DNA of 5,410 nucleotides, from assembly GCA_023415605.1 (NCBI GenBank), contig JAEZKB010000028.1:1-5410 (forward strand), given 5' to 3'. Position 1 is the first letter of the stretch. Each line of letters begins with the position of its first letter. This DNA comes from Pseudomonadota bacterium. GTDB lineage: Bacteria; Pseudomonadota; Alphaproteobacteria; Rhizobiales; Devosiaceae. Under the pieces are notes generated by a model, which was not told the DNA's origin, made no database searches, and saw only the letters and a program-made list of their open reading frames with translations. Shown one piece after another: positions 1 through 5,410 of this stretch. A program made the position numbers and the translations under genes.

Positions 1-11
1 TCTCAGTCGGA

Positions 12-133
12 TCCCTTCGCCCCTCTGGGGAGAAGGTGGCGCGAAGCGCCGGATGAGGGGAGAGGCGGTAACGGAGCGCTCGTCTTGCTCGGCTACCCCT
101 CACCCTGACCCACTCCCCAGAGGGGCGAGGGGA
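12..133. repeat. Long imperfect palindrome (rhizobial intergenic repeat type)
   Basis: Arms at 12-32 and 113-133 are inverted copies matching at 20 of 21 positions; the core 16 bases (17-32 against 113-128) match perfectly and contain CCCCTCTGGGG. A second, weaker pair lies inside: GGATGAGGGG at 51-60 faces CCCCTCACC at 97-105. The left half also holds a small perfect hairpin, GGCGC-GAA-GCGCC, at 38-50. The whole would fold into a long GC-rich cruciform or RNA stem. It starts 20 bp past the def stop codon, so its transcript could protect or terminate the def mRNA, although no U-tract follows. Repeats with this CCCCTC/GGCGCGAAGCGCC/GAGGGG pattern are, from general knowledge, scattered between genes in Hyphomicrobiales. 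No gene is seen in 1-152. Confidence 0.8.
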
Positions 134-152
134 CGACAGATCCCGGCCGGGC

Positions 153-671
153 TCAGGCCCGTTTCGCCAGCTTGTCGGCCTTCTGGAACTTCTTGAGCAC
201 GCGGTCGCGCTTCAACCGGCTGAGGTAGTCGATATAGAGCACGCCATCGAGGTGATCGATCTCGTGCTGGATGCAGATGGCAAGACGGTCGGTGGCGTCC
301 GTCTCGACGGTCTTGCCCTCGAGATCGGTGTAGCGGACCGTGACTTCAGCCGGGCGCTCGACGTCGTAATAGAGCTCCGGGATCGAGAGGCAGCCCTCTT
401 CGGTGACCACGGTCTCGTCGGAGAATTTGAGGATCTCCGGGTTGATCATCACGATCGGCGCTGGATCCTCGCCTTCCTTGGCGAGGTCCATCACCACGAT
501 GCGCTTCATCTCGCCGATCTGCGGACCGGCGAGCCCGATGCCGGGCGCGTCGTACATGGTGTCGAGCATGTCCTGGGCCAGCGCCTTGACGCTGTCGTCG
601 ACCTTTTCGATGGGGTCGGCAATCGCGCGGAGGCGCGGGTCGGGCAATACCAGGATCGGGCGCTTGGCCAT
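153..671 (-). CDS. def: Peptide deformylase
   Basis: This 172-residue cytoplasmic metalloenzyme removes the N-terminal formyl group from nascent proteins, the step before methionine aminopeptidase acts. All three family motifs are present: motif 1 GIGLAGPQIG (residues 44-53), motif 2 EEGCLSIP (91-98, with metal ligand Cys94) and motif 3 QHEIDH (135-140, with ligands His136 and His140 and catalytic Glu137). Motif 1 has Gly where GLAAPQ is most usual, a conservative change. Length and layout fit a type 1 enzyme. The ATG at 671 is chosen because AAGGA lies 8 bases upstream and the protein then opens MAKRPILVLPDPRLR, typical of the family. The frame stays open to a TTG at 716, but that codon falls in the likely -10 element. 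In many relatives def is followed by fmt; here the DNA downstream runs into a repeat and then off the window. Confidence 0.97.
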   Translation of the reverse strand: MAKRPILVLPDPRLRAIADPIEKVDDSVKALAQDMLDTMYDAPGIGLAGPQIGEMKRIVVMDLAKEGEDPAPIVMINPEILKFSDETVVTEEGCLSIPELYYDVERPAEVTVRYTDLEGKTVETDATDRLAICIQHEIDHLDGVLYIDYLSRLKRDRVLKKFQKADKLAKRA

Positions 672-679
672 GGACGGGG

Positions 680-684
680 TCCTT
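680..684 (-). promoter_or_regulatory. Ribosome binding site of def
   Basis: On the minus strand AAGGA is followed by 8 bases and then ATG at 671. This good Shine-Dalgarno match and spacing decides the start codon in favour of ATG 671 over the TTG at 716. Confidence 0.75.
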
Positions 685-714
685 ATCGGGCGGCTTTTAG
701 AAAGTGTTGGGCTC

Positions 715-742
715 AATATGGGAATTCAGGTCCCCGGGTCAA
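715..742 (-). promoter_or_regulatory. Probable sigma-70-type promoter of def
   Basis: Reading the minus strand, TTGACC (742-737, 5 of 6 to TTGACA) is followed after 16 bases by CATATT (720-715, 4 of 6 to TATAAT). Transcription would begin near 708, leaving a leader of roughly 35-40 bases that includes the AAGGA ribosome site. This is the best housekeeping promoter match I see in the window, but it is a consensus reading only. I found no equally convincing promoter for the divergent rmuC in the same 672-790 region. Confidence 0.5.
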
Positions 743-790
743 CAGACGGCGGGGGAACAAAAGGGAAACCGAATCGGATAGAGTACGCCG

Positions 791-2221
791 ATGGACAAGG
801 TTCTCTTCGTCGTCGCCGACTATGCGGTCACCCAGGAAATGGCGCTCTACGGCGCCGCGGCGCTGGTCGCGGTGCTGCTGGTGGCGCTGGTGGTGCGGCA
901 GTACCGCCTGCGGCATGAGGCGGCGCTCGAGGCTGCAGCAGCCGCGGCCGAACAGTTGCGCGCCAACTTCACCCAGCAGCTCGCCGATCGCGACGGCCGC
1001 ATCCGCGACCTCGACCGCTCGCTGGCGCATGAGCGGCAGCGCGCCGAGCAGCTCGTCGGCGACGAGCGCGAGAAGAACACCGAACTGCGCGCCGAACTCG
1101 CCGCCATGCGCACCCGCCTCGACGAACAGGCGCGGCAGAACGAAATGAACCTCAAGCGCTTCCTCGAGGCGCGCCAGCAGATGACCGACGAGTTCAAGGC
1201 GATTGCCGGCGAGGTGCTGCAGACCCACAGCGAGACCTTCACCAAGCAGAACCGCGAGCAAGTGGATGTGCTGCTCAAGCCGCTGCAGGAGAAGATCACC
1301 GAGTTCCACCAGGGTCTGATCAAGGACCGCTCGGCCATGTCCGAGCAGATCCGGGCCCTGGCCGAGAGCAACCTGCAGATCACCACCGAGGCGCACAACC
1401 TCACGCGCGCGCTCAAGGGCAGTTCGCAGACGCAGGGCGCCTGGGGCGAGATGATCCTCTCGACCATCCTCGAACAGTCCGGCCTGCGCGAGGGCGAGCA
1501 GTTCTTCACTCAGGCCAGCCATACCGGCGAAGAGGGCCAGCGCGTCCGCACCGATGTCGAGGTGCTGATGCCTAACAATGACCGGCTGATCATCGACTCC
1601 AAGGTGTCGCTGACGGCGTTCGAGGCCTTCGTGAACGCCGAGGACGACACGCGCGACATGCATCTTCGTGCCCACATCGCCTCGGTGCGCAATCACGTCA
1701 CCACCTTGGGCGACAAGGGCTACCACCGGGCCGCCAAGTCGAGCATGGACTTCGTAATGATGTTCGTGCCGATCGAATCGGCGCTGGCCACCGCGATCCA
1801 GAACGACACCAAGCTCGTCGAATTCAGCATGAGCCGAGGCGTCATGCTGACCACCCCGACGACGCTGATGACGGTGCTGCGTACGGTCCGCAACATCTGG
1901 GACATCGAGCGGCGCCATCGCAATGCGGAGGAGATCGCAGCGCGGGCTGGCTCCCTCTACGACAAGGTCGCGGGGTTCCTCTCGACCATGGATCGCGTCG
2001 GACAGAACCTCGACCGGGCCCGCACCACCTTCGATGATGCGCGCAGCCAGCTCTCCACCGGCCGCGGCAGCGTCGTCCGCCAGATCGAGATGCTGCGCGA
2101 ACTGGGTGCCAGCAGCAGCAAGTCCATTCCCGCCGACTGGGCCGGCAAGGACGAGCCGCCACTGCTCCGCGTGGTTGGCGAGCGGGACGACCTCGAGTTG
2201 TGGAAAGAGCCGTCCGAGTAG
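791..2221 (+). CDS. rmuC: DNA recombination protein RmuC
   Basis: This 476-residue protein is close to the length of Escherichia coli RmuC. The family was named for limiting recombination between short inverted repeats and has a predicted PD-(D/E)XK-type nuclease core. An N-terminal membrane helix (about residues 19-36) is followed by an Ala/Glu/Arg/Gln-rich coiled coil (about 38-135). The conserved core runs from about 200 to 400: GAWGEM (216-221), TDVEVLMP (254-261, candidate acidic residue Asp255), IIDSKVSLTAF (267-277, with Asp269 and Lys271 as the likely active-site pair) and FVPIESAL (325-332). The tail is Arg-rich then acidic. ATG 791 is the first possible start because an in-frame TAG sits at 779-781; the ribosome site is weak. 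The gene diverges from def, converges on the c-di-GMP gene 13 bp away, and the key residues look intact. Confidence 0.95.
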   Translation: MDKVLFVVADYAVTQEMALYGAAALVAVLLVALVVRQYRLRHEAALEAAAAAAEQLRANFTQQLADRDGRIRDLDRSLAHERQRAEQLVGDEREKNTELRAELAAMRTRLDEQARQNEMNLKRFLEARQQMTDEFKAIAGEVLQTHSETFTKQNREQVDVLLKPLQEKITEFHQGLIKDRSAMSEQIRALAESNLQITTEAHNLTRALKGSSQTQGAWGEMILSTILEQSGLREGEQFFTQASHTGEEGQRVRTDVEVLMPNNDRLIIDSKVSLTAFEAFVNAEDDTRDMHLRAHIASVRNHVTTLGDKGYHRAAKSSMDFVMMFVPIESALATAIQNDTKLVEFSMSRGVMLTTPTTLMTVLRTVRNIWDIERRHRNAEEIAARAGSLYDKVAGFLSTMDRVGQNLDRARTTFDDARSQLSTGRGSVVRQIEMLRELGASSSKSIPADWAGKDEPPLLRVVGERDDLELWKEPSE

Positions 2222-2234
2222 GCCGGCCCTCCCG

Positions 2235-4667
2235 TCAGCCCACCAGCCGCAGCTTCGTCGTCTCCGCCTCGGCCGGCAATGTCGTCCTTCGCCCTTCCAC
2301 CACGTCGCGGAAGACGGAGATATCGGCGGGACGGCTGAGGAGGTAGCCCTGGGCGCCCTGGCAGATTTCGTTGCGGAGGAATTCGAGTTCTTCGGGGCGT
2401 TCGACGCCCTCCGCGATCACCGGTACGGCGCGGCCGTTGCCGAGGCCGAGCACGGCGCGGACGATGGTGGCGGACTGCTCGTTGCTATCCACCGCCTTGA
2501 TGAAGCTCTGGTCGACCTTGATCTTGGAGAAGGGGAAAGCGCGCAGATTGGCGAGCGACGAATAGCCGGTGCCGAAATCGTCCATGGCGATGCGGACGCC
2601 GAGCGCCCGGATCTGCCGCAATGTGGTGACGGCACGGGCCATGTCCTTGACCAGTGCGGTCTCGGTGATCTCGACTTCCAACCGGGAGGGCGGCAGGCCG
2701 GTCTGCACCAGCACCTCGTGCACCAGATGGGCAAAGCCCGGGGCGTGGATCTGCACGGTGGAGACGTTGACCGCGATCGAGAGCGGCGACGTCCAGGTCG
2801 CGGCCTCCGAGCACGCTTTCCGTAGCACCCACTCGCCGATCTGCAGGATGAGGCCGCTCGCTTCAGCCACCGGGATGAAGGCGGCCGGGGAGATCGAGCC
2901 CCGTTCCGGATGGGTCCAGCGGATCAGCGCTTCGAACCCGGTGACTTCGCCGGACTGGATATCGATCTGCGGCTGGTAGGCGAGCGCGAGTTCGCCGCGC
3001 GAAATAGCGTGGCGCAGGTCGTGCTCCATCATGCGGCGGTCGCGCACTTCGGCGCCCATTTCGCTGTGATAGAAGCGGTAGACGCCGCGGCCATCCTGCT
3101 TGGCGCGATAGAGGGCGGTGTCGGCGTGCGAGATCACCTCTTCGGCGCTGCCTGCGTCGCGCGGGAAGAGCGCGATGCCGATGCTGGCCGACATGGCCGG
3201 ACCGCCGGCGCTGTGCTGGTTGGCCTTCTCGAAGGCATCCAAAATGGCCTCGGCCAGTCGCCCGGCTTCCGCCGGGCCACCAATATCAGTGACCAGCACG
3301 GCGAATTCGTCGCCACCCAGCCGCGCGGCGCTGCCATGCTCGGCGACAGCCGCGAGGAGGGCCGCGCCGACGCGCTGCAGCAGCACGTCGCCGGCCGGGT
3401 GGCCAAAGAGATCGTTGACCTCCTTGAACCGGTCGAGGTCGAGGGCCAGCACGGCGAAAATGCCGTTCTTGCGCTTGGCGCGCGCGATCTCGTCCTCGAG
3501 CATGCGGCCGAAGCTGGCGCGGTTGGAAAGGCCGGTGAGGGCATCGTGATGGGCCAGGAAGCGGATGTGCTCTTCAGCCGACTTGCGGGCCGAGAGGTCG
3601 CGGATGGCGAGGGCCACATGCGGCTTGCCGCCGAAATCGACACTGCGGCCGATCACTTCCACCGGCACCCGCACATGGGCGCTGGTATTGAGTTCGAGTT
3701 CGATGGCTTTGTTGGGATGCTCGAAGAGGTCGGTGACACCGGACGAGCCGAGGAAGAAGGCGAGCTTCCGCCCGGTGACCTGGTCCTGTTCCAGCCCCAC
3801 CATCTGCAGGAAGCTGGAATTGGCGGTGACGATCACGTCGCCGTCGCAGACGAGCAAGCCCTCGACGGCGGCATCAGCGAGGCCGCGCATGCGGTCCGTC
3901 TCGCGCTGCGCCCGCATGCGTTCGCGCATATCGAGATAGATGCCGCCCAGCGCAAAGGTGAGGATGAGGATGGAGACGACCGCCACCACCAGCGACATCC
4001 ACTGCGGCGTCGCGTCCCCGGCGCTGACGATCGGGAAGCAGTTGGCGAGGTTCGCCGCACCCATGCCGGTGAAGTGCATGGCGACGATGGCCAGCGTCAG
4101 CACACCGGCGCCTTCGACACGCGCACGGATGGTCGGATGCCGCGTGCCGACCCAGACGGCAAGAGCACCGAGCCCCATGCCGAGGAGGACCGAAGACGCT
4201 ACCAACTCGGGCGCCCAGACGATCTCGCCGCCCAGCATCAGCGCCGCCATGCCCACATAGTGCATGGTGGAGATGCCCAGGCCCACAACGGCGCCGCCGA
4301 GCAGCGCATCGATCGGGCGCCGGGCGAGCGTCACGTACCAGAGGCCGCCGCCGACAATGGACATGGCGATGCCGAGCGACAGCAGCGTCAGCGGGATGTC
4401 GTAGCCGGCCGGCATGCCGATCCTGAACGACAGCATGCCGACGAAATGGGTGGCCCAGATGCCGAAGCCGACAGCGACCGCCGCGATGATCAGCCAGGCC
4501 GCCCGCATCGGCCCCTTGGTGCGCCGCGCGTGGTGCAGAAGGCTCATGCCCGCAAGGGCCGACAGGGCACAGAGGAGGGCGGCGAGCGCCACGAGTCTGA
4601 GGTCGTGACGGTCGAGCAGGGTTGAAATGACGGTTTGCAATTGAACCTCGGCAATGAACGCCGCCAT
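2235..4667 (-). CDS. MHYT-PAS-GGDEF-EAL membrane c-di-GMP cyclase/phosphodiesterase
   Basis: This 810-residue inner-membrane protein should make and/or break cyclic di-GMP. The N-terminus has seven predicted helices (about 24-45, 56-78, 91-114, 121-145, 155-174, 186-205, 224-246) carrying three MHYT motifs: THFVGM (73-78), MHYVGM (135-140) and MHFTGM (197-202). In this family they are proposed to bind copper and sense oxygen, CO or NO. A PAS domain (about 258-362) follows. The GGDEF domain (about 367-533) has DALTGLSNR, Asp410 and an intact GGDEF (451-455). The EAL domain (about 545-790) keeps FEAL (Glu579), Asn634, Glu666, Asp696-Asp697, Lys717, Glu753 and AQGY (Gln773), so hydrolysis looks possible. 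The RxxD inhibitory site is missing (A-E-H-G at 442-445). An in-frame TGA at 4689-4691 leaves ATG 4667 as the earliest start; its ribosome site is poor. The layout matches Bacillus YkoW and Pseudomonas NbdA and MucR. Confidence 0.96.
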   Translation of the reverse strand: MAAFIAEVQLQTVISTLLDRHDLRLVALAALLCALSALAGMSLLHHARRTKGPMRAAWLIIAAVAVGFGIWATHFVGMLSFRIGMPAGYDIPLTLLSLGIAMSIVGGGLWYVTLARRPIDALLGGAVVGLGISTMHYVGMAALMLGGEIVWAPELVASSVLLGMGLGALAVWVGTRHPTIRARVEGAGVLTLAIVAMHFTGMGAANLANCFPIVSAGDATPQWMSLVVAVVSILILTFALGGIYLDMRERMRAQRETDRMRGLADAAVEGLLVCDGDVIVTANSSFLQMVGLEQDQVTGRKLAFFLGSSGVTDLFEHPNKAIELELNTSAHVRVPVEVIGRSVDFGGKPHVALAIRDLSARKSAEEHIRFLAHHDALTGLSNRASFGRMLEDEIARAKRKNGIFAVLALDLDRFKEVNDLFGHPAGDVLLQRVGAALLAAVAEHGSAARLGGDEFAVLVTDIGGPAEAGRLAEAILDAFEKANQHSAGGPAMSASIGIALFPRDAGSAEEVISHADTALYRAKQDGRGVYRFYHSEMGAEVRDRRMMEHDLRHAISRGELALAYQPQIDIQSGEVTGFEALIRWTHPERGSISPAAFIPVAEASGLILQIGEWVLRKACSEAATWTSPLSIAVNVSTVQIHAPGFAHLVHEVLVQTGLPPSRLEVEITETALVKDMARAVTTLRQIRALGVRIAMDDFGTGYSSLANLRAFPFSKIKVDQSFIKAVDSNEQSATIVRAVLGLGNGRAVPVIAEGVERPEELEFLRNEICQGAQGYLLSRPADISVFRDVVEGRRTTLPAEAETTKLRLVG

Positions 4668-4700
4668 CCCTGCACGAGGGCTGGTGAATCAATTGTTGCA

Positions 4701-4726
4701 GCGGATCAGGGGTTTGCCCGATCCGC
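4701..4726. other. Hairpin in the leader of the c-di-GMP gene
   Basis: GCGGATC at 4701-4707 and GATCCGC at 4720-4726 are perfect 7-bp inverted arms. With a bulged A, three more G-C pairs extend the stem to a loop of about five bases (GTTTG). It lies 33 bp upstream of the ATG of the leftward MHYT gene, so it would be in that mRNA leader or in its promoter. No T-run follows on either strand, so a standard terminator is unlikely. It could be a protein-binding site or a leader structure; neither is proven. Confidence 0.45.
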
Positions 4727-4768
4727 GATCACGGCTCGGGAGGGAGTCAACATTCCGTAAATTTCCCG

Positions 4769-4789
4769 GCTTTGCCGATAGGGCAAGGC
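4769..4789. other. Second hairpin in the divergent intergenic region
   Basis: GCTTTGCC at 4769-4776 pairs with GGCAAGGC at 4782-4789 (8 bp including one G-T pair) around a GATAG loop. It sits in the middle of the 216-bp gap between two divergent genes, where a terminator has no obvious purpose, so it may be an operator or chance. Elsewhere in 4668-4883 I see a TTGACT on the minus strand (4750-4745) that could be a -35 box for the leftward gene, but no convincing -10 partner, and no clear promoter for the rightward gene. Confidence 0.35.
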
Positions 4790-4871
4790 TGCTGCTCATT
4801 CGGCCGCTCACATCGCGCTAGCCTAATGAACCCCCGGGCGGTCGCGGGCGTTCAGGTGTCAAGCAAACCAA

Positions 4872-4878
4872 AGGGAGG
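4872..4878 (+). promoter_or_regulatory. Ribosome binding site of the acidic-protein gene
   Basis: AGGGAGG lies 5 bases before a GTG at 4884. This near-consensus site, plus the absence of any ATG or GTG between it and an in-frame TGA at 4827-4829, fixes the GTG as the start codon. Confidence 0.8.
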
Positions 4879-4883
4879 CCGAA

Positions 4884-5351
4884 GTGAACCACATCAACCG
4901 CACCGTTGAATCGCAGGATACGCGGAGCAATGACGGCACCGACCAGGTGCTGATCGCCAATCCGATCAGCCAGACCGAGATCGACGAACTGCTTTATTCG
5001 GACGAGTTTCCGCGCCAGGAGCGGCTCGACCGGCTGCGCTACTACCGCGACGAGCTCAGCGAGCGCGAGGCCTCGGATTTCGGCCTCGATGATCCCGGGG
5101 CGCTACTGGGCCAGATCCAGGAGGCGATCCTGGCGCTCGAGGACGGCTTCGGCGAGTCGATGGACCCGGCTTCGGTGGATCACAACCCGGAAGACCACCG
5201 CGAAACCCTGTCACCGGATTCCGATGAACTCGAAGCCATCGAAGCGGCCGACGAGGAGTCGCTCGATGATGACCTGGTCGAGAACGACGTGCTCGACGAG
5301 ACCGAGTGGGAGGACGGCGACGGCTTCGATGTGGAGAAGGGCGTGCATTAG
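4884..5351 (+). CDS. Very acidic protein of unknown function
   Basis: I do not recognise the family of this 155-residue protein. About 48 residues are Asp or Glu (31%) against one Lys and nine Arg, so the net charge is near -38. Residues 1-30 are polar and look disordered. Residues about 31-95 look helical, with TEIDELL, a Tyr/Arg-rich stretch (RLRYYRDEL, 50-58) and QIQEAILALEDGF (87-99). The tail from about 111 is almost half acidic (21 of 45) and ends EKGVH. There is no signal peptide, membrane helix or cysteine, so it is probably cytoplasmic. Coding is supported by the strong ribosome site, the GTG start, GC-rich third positions like its neighbours and an uninterrupted frame. It diverges from the c-di-GMP gene and is followed 14 bp later by a palindromic repeat. 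A DNA-mimic, chaperone-like or partner-binding role is possible but purely speculative. Confidence 0.82.
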   Translation: MNHINRTVESQDTRSNDGTDQVLIANPISQTEIDELLYSDEFPRQERLDRLRYYRDELSEREASDFGLDDPGALLGQIQEAILALEDGFGESMDPASVDHNPEDHRETLSPDSDELEAIEAADEESLDDDLVENDVLDETEWEDGDGFDVEKGVH

Positions 5352-5365
5352 TGCTCTGGTGCCAC

Positions 5366-5399
5366 GCCCTCGTGGTTCGACGGTGCTCACCATGAGGGC
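5366..5399. repeat. Short palindromic intergenic repeat (CCCTCGTGGT/ACCATGAGGG)
   Basis: The 11-base arms GCCCTCGTGGT (5366-5376) and ACCATGAGGGC (5389-5399) are inverted copies with one G-T pair, around a 12-base spacer. The consensus resembles a short repeat I know as common between genes in Hyphomicrobiales such as Devosia and rhizobia. It starts 14 bp after the stop codon of the acidic-protein gene and could stabilise or end its mRNA. It is different in sequence from the palindrome at 12-133. The remaining bases to 5410 show nothing further. Confidence 0.7.
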
Positions 5400-5410
5400 T
5401 ACTGCGGACC

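Noticed and set aside
754..779. GGAAC at 754-758 as the -35 of an EcfG general-stress promoter for rmuC
   Set aside because: At the required distance the sequence reads CGGA rather than CGTT, so the -10 half is missing.
252..1148. Plus-strand open frame spanning def and the start of rmuC
   Set aside because: It runs antisense through def and then out of frame into rmuC, both of which are secure; the product is Arg-rich and motif-free.
713..1918. 401-residue open frame on the minus strand, opposite rmuC
   Set aside because: Antisense shadow of rmuC: same codon register effect, repetitive His/Leu/Gly/Arg composition, no family motif and no ribosome site.
1923..2825. 300-residue plus-strand frame across the rmuC and c-di-GMP gene ends
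   Set aside because: It is out of frame with rmuC and then antisense to the EAL domain; it bridges two unrelated genes and shows no domain.
2910..4625. 571-residue open frame on the plus strand, opposite the c-di-GMP gene
   Set aside because: It lies wholly antisense to a gene with clear MHYT, PAS, GGDEF and EAL motifs. Its His/Gly/Arg/Glu-rich, low-complexity composition is what a GC-rich gene gives on its complementary frame.
5211..5393. Small minus-strand frame opposite the acidic gene's tail
   Set aside because: It is the complement of the Asp/Glu codons, starts inside the palindromic repeat and has no convincing ribosome site.
1..5410. Search for tRNA or rRNA genes, CRISPR arrays, transposases, toxin-antitoxin or defence genes
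   Set aside because: No cloverleaf, regularly spaced direct repeats, transposase motif or defence domain was seen on either strand; the genes present are ordinary housekeeping or signalling genes plus one unknown.

Overview
This 5.4-kb, GC-rich chromosomal window looks like an alphaproteobacterium of the Hyphomicrobiales (Rhizobiales), plausibly Devosia-like. The signs are the codon and base composition, two short intergenic palindromic repeats of types I associate with that order, and the divergent def/rmuC pair. The taxonomic call is inference from general knowledge and no search was run.

Layout: positions 1-152 hold no gene but a long GC-rich imperfect palindrome just past the 3' end of def. 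def (peptide deformylase) runs leftward, 671-153. A 119-bp divergent region (672-790) carries a reasonable sigma-70-type promoter for def. rmuC (DNA recombination/limitation protein) runs rightward, 791-2221. It converges, with only 13 bp between stop codons, on a large leftward gene (4667-2235) encoding a seven-helix MHYT sensor fused to PAS, GGDEF and EAL domains, i.e. a membrane-bound c-di-GMP enzyme. A 216-bp divergent region (4668-4883) with two hairpins separates it from a rightward gene (4884-5351) for a very acidic 155-residue protein of unknown function. A second, different palindromic repeat follows that gene at 5366-5399.

How the genes relate: the four genes lie in alternating orientations, so none forms an operon with another inside the window. 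def is a translation housekeeping gene; rmuC is a genome-maintenance gene; the MHYT-PAS-GGDEF-EAL protein would couple a membrane or gas/redox signal to c-di-GMP turnover. The acidic protein could share regulatory DNA with the c-di-GMP gene, but nothing shows a functional link. I see no mobile element, CRISPR array, tRNA/rRNA or defence island. Apart from the unidentified acidic protein and the repeats, this reads as an ordinary core-genome region.
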